Assembly: GCA_040904785.1 (NCBI GenBank)
Contig: JBBDSV010000091.1
Span: 1-17,476, forward strand
Length of the DNA: 17,476 nt
Direction of reading: 5' to 3'
Origin: JBBDSV01 sp040904785
GTDB lineage: Bacteria > Actinomycetota > Nitriliruptoria > Nitriliruptorales > Nitriliruptoraceae
Made by a program: the position numbers and the translations under genes. Below are positions 7,060-14,271 of the stretch, in pieces. The notes below the pieces were generated by a model that was given only the letters and a program-made list of their open reading frames with translations, was not told where the DNA came from and searched no databases. The stretch's first letter is position 1, and every line of letters begins with the position of its first letter.

Positions 7060-8370
7060 GTGCAACGAACATCTCGCCGATTGGCCGCGTCACTCGCGAT
7101 GGTCGCACTGTTGCTGACCGCCTGCGGCAACGACGACGGCGCGACCGTCCGCGACCTCGACGCTGAAGGCACCGGCAGCGGCTCGGCTTCCGGGTCGGCA
7201 AGCGGTTCCGGTTCGGCCTCGGGCAGCGGNNNNNNNNNNNNNNNNNNNNNNNNNNNNNNNNNNNNNNNNNNNNNNNNNNNNNNNNNNNNNNNNNNNNNNN
7301 NNNNNNNNNNNNNNNNNNNNNNNNNNNNNAGCGGTTCCGGTTCGGCCTCGGGCAGCGGGTCCGGCTCCGGATCCGGTTCGGGTTCGGGATCCGGCAGCGC
7401 CACCGGTGCGGCGTCCGGCCCATCGGGCACGTTCGGTGGCTATGAGCCGGTCTCCGACGTCGCCGAACATGCCCGGGTCGCGCTCGACGTGTGCGACATC
7501 AACGACGCGCTGCCCGCCGACGGCCCGCTCGACATCGACACGATCCGCGCCGTCTACACCGAGGGCAGCAACTCCCGGACGGCAGAGGGCCGCCGCAGCC
7601 TGCAGGCGATGGCCGACGCCGAGCGTGACGAGCCACTGTGGAACCGTTACGCCGACTACTTCGACTCCTCCTCGTTCGCCCACGACTTCACCTCGGCCGC
7701 TATCGACGGTGAGGGCATGTTCGCCGGCGAGTCGGACGGTGTGCGCCGCCAGGGCATCCAGAAGGGCGCGCAGAACCAGATCATGTTGGCCTACGTCTTC
7801 CACGAGATCGACGCGGCAGCGGCCAAGCTCGCCGACGGCGACATCGACCCCGCCAGCGGTGCGCCGCACAACGTCGACGAGATCTGGGCCTTCTACCACG
7901 GGGCCCAGCCGGACTGCGCTCCGTACGCGACCGCTTCCAAGCGTGGTGCGGACTTCGGCACCGGCGAAGCGGTCAACGACGCCCTGCTCGAGCTGACCGT
8001 CGAGCTCCGTGACGCGGCGCTCGGCGGCGACGAGCCGACTTTCACCGCCACGGCGGACACGTTCGTCGCCACCGCACTCATCCCCTATGTCCAGGCGACG
8101 ATCAAGTATGCGATCGTCATGCGCGAGGACCTCGCGGCCGGTGACGCCGCCACGGCACGGGTGCACCAGGCCGAGGGCTACGCGTTCTGGCGTGTTGTCG
8201 CGCCGTTCGTCGCCGATGTCGACGCCGATACTGCCGCGGACATCGACGCGGCGCTCCACCTGTCGGCTGACCCGTCCGAAGGCGCTGGTGACGTCGTCAC
8301 TCGGGCATTCGAGGGCGTCTACGACGGGCTCGGGATCGACGCCGCGGACGTCGGCACCTACAGCGGCTGA
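7060..8370 (+). CDS. Ser/Gly-stalked lipoprotein, FEA1/H43-like or imelysin-like iron-assimilation protein
   Basis: About 436 residues as drawn, interrupted by 100 N. Start GTG 7060 is chosen for AAGGAG at 7048-7053. A lipoprotein signal (RTSRRLAAS..., lipobox LTAC, Cys22) gives membrane anchoring outside the cell. Roughly residues 42-120 are a Ser/Gly/Ala repeat stalk containing the gap. From about residue 124 a globular, mostly helical domain follows, with two cysteines (LDVCDIND, QPDCAPY) and motifs AVYTEGSNSR, EIDAAAAKLADGDID and DEIWAFYHGAQPD. I read this as the FEA1/H43 type, the secreted iron-assimilation protein of green algae with bacterial lipoprotein relatives; the imelysin/EfeO group is the alternative. 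The iron box directly upstream and the ferric importer next door support an iron role. The fold assignment is from memory of motifs, not a search. Confidence 0.6.
   Translation: MQRTSRRLAASLAMVALLLTACGNDDGATVRDLDAEGTGSGSASGSASGSGSASGSXXXXXXXXXXXXXXXXXXXXXXXXXXXXXXXXXXSGSGSASGSGSGSGSGSGSGSGSATGAASGPSGTFGGYEPVSDVAEHARVALDVCDINDALPADGPLDIDTIRAVYTEGSNSRTAEGRRSLQAMADAERDEPLWNRYADYFDSSSFAHDFTSAAIDGEGMFAGESDGVRRQGIQKGAQNQIMLAYVFHEIDAAAAKLADGDIDPASGAPHNVDEIWAFYHGAQPDCAPYATASKRGADFGTGEAVNDALLELTVELRDAALGGDEPTFTATADTFVATALIPYVQATIKYAIVMREDLAAGDAATARVHQAEGYAFWRVVAPFVADVDADTAADIDAALHLSADPSEGAGDVVTRAFEGVYDGLGIDAADVGTYSG
7201..7358 (+). repeat. Ser/Gly-coding repeat spanning the assembly gap
   Basis: The 29 bases just before the gap (7201-7229) and just after it (7330-7358) are identical, beginning AGCGGTTCCGGTTCGGCCTC, and lie in the same reading frame. 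Degenerate six-base GGNTCN-type units continue on both sides from about 7175 to 7400. This is a tandem low-complexity repeat on which the assembly broke. The copy number is unknown. Confidence 0.9.
7230..7329. other. Run of 100 N (scaffold gap of conventional length)
   Basis: Exactly 100 undetermined bases inside the Ser/Gly stalk. The round number suggests a placeholder rather than a measured size. The repeat copies flanking it are offset by 129 nt (43 codons), so both the drawn gap and a complete merge of the two ends would keep the frame. Confidence 0.95.
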
Positions 8371-8377
8371 ACGTGGC

Positions 8378-8413
8378 GTGACCGGTGCCCGACCTCCGTG
8401 GGGCACCGGCCAC
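8378..8413 (+). terminator. Strong hairpin after the stalked lipoprotein gene
   Basis: CCGGTGCCC (8382-8390) pairs perfectly with GGGCACCGG (8401-8409) around a 10-nt loop. After one mismatch a further three pairs (GTG/CAC) extend it. It starts eight bases after the stop codon. There is no T-run, so it may be a weak or Rho-assisted terminator, or a stabiliser or attenuator that keeps the lipoprotein message more abundant than the two genes downstream. Confidence 0.5.
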
Positions 8414-8437
8414 GGCCCGCCGCCAATCGAGGCACCG

Positions 8438-9409
8438 ATGCACCGATCGTCACTGGCGCCCACGTCGCGCAAGCGACGACTGGTGAGCACCGTCGGCGTG
8501 GTCGCCACGGTCGTGGCGATCATCTGGTTGGTGCGCACCGTCGAGGCCACCGCACTGGCTGACGTGTGGTCGACCGCGATGGCCGCACCGGCGACCGCGC
8601 TGCTCGTCGTGGCCGCCTACGGGTCAGCGTTCGTGCTGCGCGCCATCGCCTGGACCCGGATCGTGCCCTCGCTCGGCTTCGGCCATTCGCTCGCCGCGCT
8701 GCATGTCTCGCTCGGCGCCAACCACGTGCTTCCCGCCCGTCTGGGTGAGGTGCTGCGGGTGGCCAGTGTGGCGCACCGCGCCGGGGTGCCGATGCCGGTC
8801 GCGACTGCCTCGACGGTGGTGCTGCGTGCCGCAGATGTCGCCACGATCGTCGCGCTCGCCGTGCTGTTGGCACCGGCGGTTGCCGCCGACGTCGTGGGAC
8901 GGTGGGCCGCGGTGCTACTGGCTGCGGCCGTGGCTGCCGCGGTCACCGCGAGCTGGTGGCTCGCGCGCATGCGTCAACGCGAACAGATCGACGTGCGCAG
9001 CCGCGACGCGTTCGCATTCGTGCTGGTTGTCGCCTCCTGGCTGCTGGAGGCGACCGTGATCCATCAGGCCGCCGCCTGGGCCGGCGTGCCGCTGACCGCG
9101 ACTGAGGCGATCGTGGTGACTGCGGTCACGATCGCCGCCCAGGCCGTCGCCGTCGCTCCGGGTGGTTTCGGCACCTACGAGGCGGCGGCGACCGCGGCTC
9201 TGGTGGCGATCGGCGCGACAGATGCCGCGACCGCGCTGGTCGTCGCGATCGCCGCACACGCGTTCAAGACCGCCTACTCGCTCGTTACCGGTGCGATCGC
9301 GTCGTTCGTGCCGGCGCCGTCAATGCTTGGCTGGATGGCCCACGTGCGTGCCCACGCACCCACACCCGCACCCATGACGGCGCCGAGCACAGCCGGGAGC
9401 AGTGGATGA
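8438..9409 (+). CDS. UPF0104 / LPG-synthase-TM-type polytopic membrane protein
   Basis: This 323-residue protein has about eight hydrophobic segments. AVAPGGFGTYEAAATAALVAIGA near residues 240-265 is the PGG-x-G-x-x-E motif of the lysylphosphatidylglycerol-synthase transmembrane region (flippase-like UPF0104). SLGANHVLPARLGEVLRVA near residue 90 is the matching N-terminal motif (N-x-x-LPARxGExxR). It lacks the soluble aminoacyl-transferase half of true MprF, so lysinylation is not expected. Stand-alone members are often linked to envelope glycolipid or polyprenyl-lipid biosynthesis. Start ATG 8438 has GAGG five bases upstream; the frame further upstream lies inside the previous gene. Its stop overlaps the next start as ATGA, indicating coupled expression with the flavoprotein. 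Confidence 0.8.
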   Translation: MHRSSLAPTSRKRRLVSTVGVVATVVAIIWLVRTVEATALADVWSTAMAAPATALLVVAAYGSAFVLRAIAWTRIVPSLGFGHSLAALHVSLGANHVLPARLGEVLRVASVAHRAGVPMPVATASTVVLRAADVATIVALAVLLAPAVAADVVGRWAAVLLAAAVAAAVTASWWLARMRQREQIDVRSRDAFAFVLVVASWLLEATVIHQAAAWAGVPLTATEAIVVTAVTIAAQAVAVAPGGFGTYEAAATAALVAIGATDAATALVVAIAAHAFKTAYSLVTGAIASFVPAPSMLGWMAHVRAHAPTPAPMTAPSTAGSSG

Positions 9410-10803
9410 GTCATGTGCTCGTGCTCGGCGCGGGGCCCGCGGGGGCCGCCGCCGCCGAACGCCTGTCGGCGCACGGCCACGAGGCCGTGGTCATCGAACG
9501 CGCCGACCGTGTCGGCGGCGCGGCGGGCAGCACCGAGATCGACGGCGTGCGGGTCGACTTCGGCAGCCACCGGCTGCACCGCGCGATCGACCCATCGATC
9601 CTCGCCGACCTCGACGCCAAGCTCGGCGACGATCTGCAGCGTCGCCCGCGTCGCGGCCGCATCCGGCTGGCCGGCCGCTGGCTGCCGTTCCCGCTCGGCA
9701 TCGGCGCCATCGGCGAGCTGCCACGCGACTTCGCGGTCCGTGCCGCGTTCGACGCACTCACCGCCGGGCTGCGGCGGCCTCGCGCGGACACGTTCGCCGA
9801 AGTCATCCGTGCTGGCCTGGGGCCGACCATGCTCGAACGCTTCTACGGCCCCTACGCCCGCAAGCTGTGGGGGCTGGACGCCGGAGAGATCGCCGGTGAG
9901 CAGGCACGCCGACGCGTGACCGCGTCGTCACCTGCCGCGCTCGCCGCCCGGCTGCTGCGCGGTGGCCGCGGCGAACGTGGCACGTTCCTGTATCCGCGGC
10001 GCGGTTTCGGCCAGCTGTGGGAGACGCTGGCTGCCTCCGCCACTGCACAAGGTGCTCACTTTCACCTCGGCGCGAACGCCGCCGCGATCCGCTGGTCGTC
10101 GCACGGGGTCGCAATCGACCTCGATGACGGGACGCGGCTGACCGGCGACCAGCTGTGGTCGACGATCCCCCTGCCCGCGCTCGTGGGGCTTGCCGAGCCG
10201 CAGCCGCCGGCGAGCGTCGTCGCTGCCGCGGCCAGCCTGCGCACCCGCGCGATGGTGTGCGTCTATCTCGTGCTCGACACCCCACGCTACGCCGAGGCCG
10301 ACGCCCACTACTTCCCGGAATCCTGGACGCCGGTGACCCGCATCTCGGAGCCGAAGAATTACCGCGACGGGCATCCGGGCACCGGCGACGACGGAGACCC
10401 GACCGACCGCACCGTGCTGTGCGCCGAAGTGCCGTGCAACGTCGGCGACCCGCTGTGGTCGCTCGACGACGATGCACTCGGCGACACCGTCGTCCAGACG
10501 CTCGAACGTGCCGGGCTGCCGACACCGAGCGTGCGGCGTGTCGCCACACATCGCCTGCCGGCGGCCTATCCGATCTACGACCGCGGGTTCGCCGCCCGCT
10601 TGGCACGTGTCGACGACTGGGCGTCGGCGCAGCCCCGGCTGCTGACGTTCGGACGTCAGGGGCTGTTCGTCCACGACAACTCGCACCACGCGTTGACGAT
10701 GGCCTGGTCTGCGGTCGCGGCAATCGGCCGCGACGGGCTCGTCGACGCCGATGCCTGGCGCGCCGCACGCGCCCGGTTCACGATTCATGTCGTCGAGGAC
10801 TGA
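9406..10803 (+). CDS. FAD-dependent oxidoreductase, HemY/amine-oxidase or UDP-galactopyranose-mutase-like
   Basis: This 465-residue flavoprotein has an N-terminal Rossmann motif VLVLGAGPAGAAAAERL (residues 4-20), then VIERADRVGG and RVDFGSHRLH, typical of the FAD-binding half of COG1232 proteins. RFYGPYARKLWG at about residue 145 and RISEPKNYRDG near residue 305 are motifs I associate with the protoporphyrinogen-oxidase-like subgroup found beside sugar and lipid glycosylation genes rather than with haem synthesis; that association is from memory. There is no signal peptide, so it acts in the cytoplasm. Start ATG 9406 overlaps the membrane-protein stop, with GGGAG about eight bases upstream. 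Its last 19 bases overlap the end of the convergent NUDIX fusion gene. The substrate is unknown. Confidence 0.75.
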   Translation: MSHVLVLGAGPAGAAAAERLSAHGHEAVVIERADRVGGAAGSTEIDGVRVDFGSHRLHRAIDPSILADLDAKLGDDLQRRPRRGRIRLAGRWLPFPLGIGAIGELPRDFAVRAAFDALTAGLRRPRADTFAEVIRAGLGPTMLERFYGPYARKLWGLDAGEIAGEQARRRVTASSPAALAARLLRGGRGERGTFLYPRRGFGQLWETLAASATAQGAHFHLGANAAAIRWSSHGVAIDLDDGTRLTGDQLWSTIPLPALVGLAEPQPPASVVAAAASLRTRAMVCVYLVLDTPRYAEADAHYFPESWTPVTRISEPKNYRDGHPGTGDDGDPTDRTVLCAEVPCNVGDPLWSLDDDALGDTVVQTLERAGLPTPSVRRVATHRLPAAYPIYDRGFAARLARVDDWASAQPRLLTFGRQGLFVHDNSHHALTMAWSAVAAIGRDGLVDADAWRAARARFTIHVVED

Positions 10804-12236
10804 TTCTCGTCGTCGGCGCCGTCGTCAGCGTGGGTGGCTTCGAGGCGCACCAATGGTCCGTCGGCGAACAGCCCGGCTGGCACGTCGACGCCCACCTGCC
10901 GCCAAGCCTCGGCCGGGAAGCCGAGGTCGGCGAGATACACGTCACCGATGATCGCCTGCACCCGGATGTCGGGCAGGCAGGCCAGCGGCAGGCCGAGCGC
11001 GATCGTCACGTCCGCCGAGACGAACGGCCCGGCGATCCCCTCGTCGGCGGCCAGTCCGCTGGGAAGCTCGAGTGCGACGATCGCAGTGTCGTGCCGTTGG
11101 AGCCACAGTGCGGCGTGGTGTGGCAGATCCCGTAGGGGCGGTTCGATGCCGATGCCCAACATCGCGTCGACGACGATGCGCCCCGGGTCGTGGTCGTCGA
11201 AGGCGGCGACGTCGGACACCGACTGGATCGCCACGCCGACGTCACGCAGCACGTGGGTCTGTTCGGGGGCACGCGGCGTGCCGACAGTGAACACCCGCAC
11301 GTTCGCCCCGGCGGTGGCCAGCAGGCGCGCGGCGGCGAGTCCACCGGCGCCGTTCGAGCTCGGCCCGGCCAGCACGGAGACGTCAACGCCGGCAAGGCTC
11401 GCGCCGTGCAGGCGCTGCACCGCATCCGCCACTGCCCGGCCGGCCTGCTCGGCACGTTCACGCAGCCCGACACCGCGGACGTGCATCCATGCCCGTGCGG
11501 CGCGCATCGTGTCGGCCGTGACGTGCGGCACCTCGTCGTGGGTCCGTACCGGCAGATCCTCACCGAGCCGACGGCGGCGGCGCCACGGCGGCAGCACCGT
11601 CCACGGTTCGACCGCTGCTGCATCGTCGAGGTCGTCGGGACGTCGTCCGGCGTGCCAGTCGTCGACGGCAATGTCGAGCACGCCGTGCAACACCCGTGCG
11701 GTCGCCCCCCACACCAGGTCGTCGTTGAGCTGCCACGCCCATGCTGGCGGGCCGCCCGCCAGCCGAACCCGGCGCTGGCGCGCCGAATCGGCGAGCACGG
11801 CGAACGGCACCCGGATGATCTCGTCGACCTCCCACGGGTTCTCGGTCAACCGGTGGGGACGAACCCACCGTGCCACTACCGGCACGATCCAGAAGCGTGA
11901 CGGCGGGATGTAGAGCCGGGGGGCGGTGCCGAGGACCTCGATGCTGGACGCGTCGAGCCCGATCTCCTCTTCGGCCTCGCGCACCGCCGCCTGTTCGACG
12001 GTTTCTCCCCCGTCGATGCGCCCTCCGGGAAACGAGACCTGCCCCGGGTGAGAACGCATGTCCTGCCGGCGTCGGGTCAGCACCACCTGCGGACCTTCGG
12101 TGGCCATCTCGAGCAGCACGAGCACCGCGCCGGCCCGGGCGGCGGGAGGTGGCCGCCGCTCGTCGGCGTCGACCGCGTCGAGCGCTGACCGCAGTCGCGT
12201 CCAGAAATCGTCGGCAGACGTCGGCTGCTCGTTCAC
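10785..12236 (-). CDS. Fusion: CoA-pyrophosphatase-type NUDIX hydrolase + divergent NAD(P)HX-epimerase (YjeF_N) domain
   Basis: This 483-residue protein has two domains. Residues 30-215 are NUDIX: VVLTRRRQDMRSHPGQVSFP is the signature preceding the Nudix box in CoA pyrophosphatases (NudL/YeaB), and the box itself is complete from Gly72 to Leu94 (Glu78, Arg86, Glu87, Glu90, Glu91). Residues about 235-465 resemble the YjeF_N epimerase: LAGPSSNGAGGLAAARLL, VDAMLGIGIEPPLR and VALELPSGLAADEG correspond to the family's GPGNNGGDG, DALLGTG and VDIPSGLDAD. Several usual polar residues are changed (GGDG to GAGG, VDIPSG to LELPSG), so activity is uncertain. The usual C-terminal dehydratase half is absent. 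Start GTG 12236 overlaps the Ppx stop (GTGA). Both halves point to nucleotide-cofactor housekeeping or repair. Confidence 0.85.
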   Translation of the reverse strand: MNEQPTSADDFWTRLRSALDAVDADERRPPPAARAGAVLVLLEMATEGPQVVLTRRRQDMRSHPGQVSFPGGRIDGGETVEQAAVREAEEEIGLDASSIEVLGTAPRLYIPPSRFWIVPVVARWVRPHRLTENPWEVDEIIRVPFAVLADSARQRRVRLAGGPPAWAWQLNDDLVWGATARVLHGVLDIAVDDWHAGRRPDDLDDAAAVEPWTVLPPWRRRRRLGEDLPVRTHDEVPHVTADTMRAARAWMHVRGVGLRERAEQAGRAVADAVQRLHGASLAGVDVSVLAGPSSNGAGGLAAARLLATAGANVRVFTVGTPRAPEQTHVLRDVGVAIQSVSDVAAFDDHDPGRIVVDAMLGIGIEPPLRDLPHHAALWLQRHDTAIVALELPSGLAADEGIAGPFVSADVTIALGLPLACLPDIRVQAIIGDVYLADLGFPAEAWRQVGVDVPAGLFADGPLVRLEATHADDGADDENQSSTT

Positions 12237-13207
12237 GACGGGCGCTCCGCCGCGCGTGCCCGTACGGTGGCGACAAGCCCGTCGAGGCTGTCCGCCTCGC
12301 TGACGACGACGTCGGCACCGAATCGTTCGAGCACGCGATCGAGCACGAGCGCGCCGGCATGGATGACGTCTTCACGTCCCGGCTGCATCGGCCCGAGTCG
12401 AGCACGTTCGGCGGCCGGGATCGCCAGCAGCCGGTCTGCATGCGCGGCGACACGGGCCATCGGGATCCGAGTGCCGTGGATGCGGTCCTCCTCGTAGGTC
12501 TCGAGGTCGAGGTCGAGCGCGGCGATGGTCGTTGCGGTGCCGGCGACGGCGACGACGTCGCCGAGCGCGTCGAGTGCGACGCCGGCGGCCGCCGCATCCG
12601 CGGCGAGCTGGTCGTACGCGCCGTCAAGCAAGGCGTCGATGCCCGTACGCGCGGCCGTGACTTCGGTGTCGGTCGGCGGGTCGGTCGGCAGCCACCGTTC
12701 GGTGCTGCGCACACAGCCCAGTTGCAGCGACACGCTCGCCACGACCGCGCCGGAGGCGTCGCCGACGATCAGTTCGGTCGACCCGCCGCCGATGTCGACA
12801 ACGAGCACCGGTGGGGTGGCGTCGACGGCGCCGACAGCGCCCGCGAAGGCGAGTGCGGCCTCGTTCTCACCGCTCAAGACCTCGGCGGCGACACCGGTGC
12901 GTTGCTGCACGCCCGCGAAGAAACGGTCCCGGTCGGCGGCGTCACGGACGGCCGAGGTCGCCGCGATCGCCACGTGTTCCGTGGCGACGCCGTCGGCGGT
13001 CCACTGGTCGCGAAAGCCTTCGAGCGCGTCGAGGGTCCGGGCGAGTGCGGCGTCGTCGAGATGGCCGGTGGCGTCGACGCCCTGCGCGAGTCTGGTGATG
13101 ACGAGTTCGCGGCGAATCCGCGCGCCCTCGGCATCAACAACGAGCAGCCGGACCGAGTTGGAGCCGACGTCGACCGCGGCGACCGCGACCCCCGCAGCGG
13201 TGATCAC
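12233..13207 (-). CDS. Exopolyphosphatase / pppGpp phosphohydrolase family protein (Ppx/GppA)
   Basis: This 324-residue protein is the short, actinobacterial type of Ppx/GppA without the C-terminal HD domain. It shows the ASKHA phosphate-binding motifs in order: VAAVDVGSNSVRLLV at the N-terminus, IAATSAVRDAADRDRFF near residue 100, LSGENEAALAFAG, and VVDIGGGSTELIVG with the catalytic Glu in the preceding SGENEA segment. HAGALVLDRVLERF and VVSEADSLDGL are the usual C-terminal elements. The start is GTG 13207, overlapping the DUF501 stop as GTGA; the open frame upstream to 13348 lies within DUF501. Members hydrolyse polyphosphate or pppGpp, and sequence alone does not choose. The position after DUF501 and enolase matches the Rv1026 homologue in mycobacteria. 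Confidence 0.9.
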   Translation of the reverse strand: MITAAGVAVAAVDVGSNSVRLLVVDAEGARIRRELVITRLAQGVDATGHLDDAALARTLDALEGFRDQWTADGVATEHVAIAATSAVRDAADRDRFFAGVQQRTGVAAEVLSGENEAALAFAGAVGAVDATPPVLVVDIGGGSTELIVGDASGAVVASVSLQLGCVRSTERWLPTDPPTDTEVTAARTGIDALLDGAYDQLAADAAAAGVALDALGDVVAVAGTATTIAALDLDLETYEEDRIHGTRIPMARVAAHADRLLAIPAAERARLGPMQPGREDVIHAGALVLDRVLERFGADVVVSEADSLDGLVATVRARAAERPS

Positions 13208-13785
13208 GTCGGATCCTGGCGCGCTTCGGCATCGTCGACATCGACACACGGCCCGGGACAGGCGAGCGGGGTCGCGTGGTCGATGCTCCAGGCACCGATG
13301 GGGTTGTCGCCGGTGGCCAGATGGTGGGCGGCGTGGACGTGGAGGCACTTGATGTAGCGGGGCATACCGCCGCTTCCCGGCCCACCGAAGAGCGGTTCAT
13401 CGAGTGTGTCACGGAACGCGACATAGCGTTCGTGGGCTTGAGCGTACTCCGCGGCGAGTTCGGCGTCCTGCTCCAGACGCGAATTCAAACCAACCATCGC
13501 GTGATCGGCCTCGAGCGTGCCGACGCGCGAACGCAGCGCCGGGCAGGTGAGCCAGAACGTCGTGGGGAACGGCGTGCCGTCCTCGAGTCGGGGAGCGACT
13601 CGTACGACCGTGGGCAGCCCGTAGGCACACCGATGGACGACGGCGGGATCACCGCGAGCCGGGCGGCCGAGTTGCGCCGAGATCACCGCGCGCTCGTGCG
13701 CGTCGGCCGGCGCCGCCGCACGGGCACTCGCATACGACGCATCGGGATCGCGTCGCACCGCGTCGGTGGCTGCCGACGTCGTCAC
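13204..13785 (-). CDS. DUF501 family protein
   Basis: This 193-residue protein has residues 32-180 matching what I know of DUF501: ISAQLGRPARGDPAVVHRCAYG, a PRLEDGTPFPTTFWLTCP motif, a LEADHAMV stretch, and a C-terminal GGMPRYIKCLHVHAAHHLATGDNPIG. Conserved cysteines and histidines (RC, TCP, KCLH, AAH) could bind metal or iron-sulfur, but that is inference; no function is established for the family. About 30 residues of low-conservation N-terminus precede the domain. GTG 13785 is kept because it overlaps the S1 gene stop (GTGA) like the other joints here. The mycobacterial counterpart is Rv1025, in the same eno-divIC-DUF501-ppx order. Confidence 0.88.
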   Translation of the reverse strand: MTTSAATDAVRRDPDASYASARAAAPADAHERAVISAQLGRPARGDPAVVHRCAYGLPTVVRVAPRLEDGTPFPTTFWLTCPALRSRVGTLEADHAMVGLNSRLEQDAELAAEYAQAHERYVAFRDTLDEPLFGGPGSGGMPRYIKCLHVHAAHHLATGDNPIGAWSIDHATPLACPGPCVDVDDAEARQDPT

Positions 13786-14168
13786 GTACCGACGCGACCG
13801 CGCCTCTGGCGACGAGCCTCACCCTGGATCATCTGCGACTTGTGCATGAAGCGCCGGAGCCGCTTGTTGAAGTCCTTGTCCAGCTTGGACCGCAGATTGG
13901 GGACCTCTTCGTCCTGCCACTCGGGATCCGCACGCTTGATGGACAGGTCGACCTTGCCGTCCTCCTTGACGTCGAGGATCTTGACGTCGACCTCGTCGCC
14001 TTCGGCGAGGTACGCGTAGATGTTCTCGACGTAGTCGGCGTCGACCTCGGACACGTGCACGAGGCCTGTGACGACGGACTCGTCCTCGAGCGTGACCTCG
14101 ACGAACGCGCCGTACTCCTCCAGCCGGACGACCTTACCTTTGACGATTTCGCCTACCAGTGCGACCAA
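13782..14168 (-). CDS. S1-domain RNA-binding protein (YabR / general stress protein 13-like)
   Basis: This 128-residue protein is a single S1/OB domain (residues 3-80: VGEIVKGKVVRLEEYGAFVEV, TGLVHVSEVDADYVENI, GDEVDVKILDVKEDGKVDLSIK) followed by a basic C-terminal tail ending RRQRRGRVGT. Size and layout match Firmicutes YabR/YugI, small RNA- or ribosome-associated proteins. The start is odd. The best alignment with YabR-type N-termini (M-x-x-x-V-G) needs TTG 14168-14166, directly after the strong Shine-Dalgarno GAGAGGAG (14176-14169). That leaves almost no spacing, and a CTG three codons on would be better placed. Its stop overlaps DUF501 (GTGA). In Bacillus the yabR gene directly follows divIC, as here, whereas mycobacteria lack it at this site. 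Confidence 0.85.
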   Translation of the reverse strand: MVALVGEIVKGKVVRLEEYGAFVEVTLEDESVVTGLVHVSEVDADYVENIYAYLAEGDEVDVKILDVKEDGKVDLSIKRADPEWQDEEVPNLRSKLDKDFNKRLRRFMHKSQMIQGEARRQRRGRVGT

Positions 14169-14271
14169 CTCCTCTCGGGGTTCAATTCCGTACGCAAGCT
14201 CCCACGACCACCGGCATGGGACCGGTCTGCGGGATACCCCATCCGTGACCGTGCGTCAGGACAGGGAGATT

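Noticed and set aside
14178..14192. GGGGTTCAATTCC resembling a tRNA T-arm
   Set aside because: The flanking bases do not form the 5-bp T-stem, and the preceding sequence is the start of the S1 gene; no acceptor, D or anticodon arm can be drawn.
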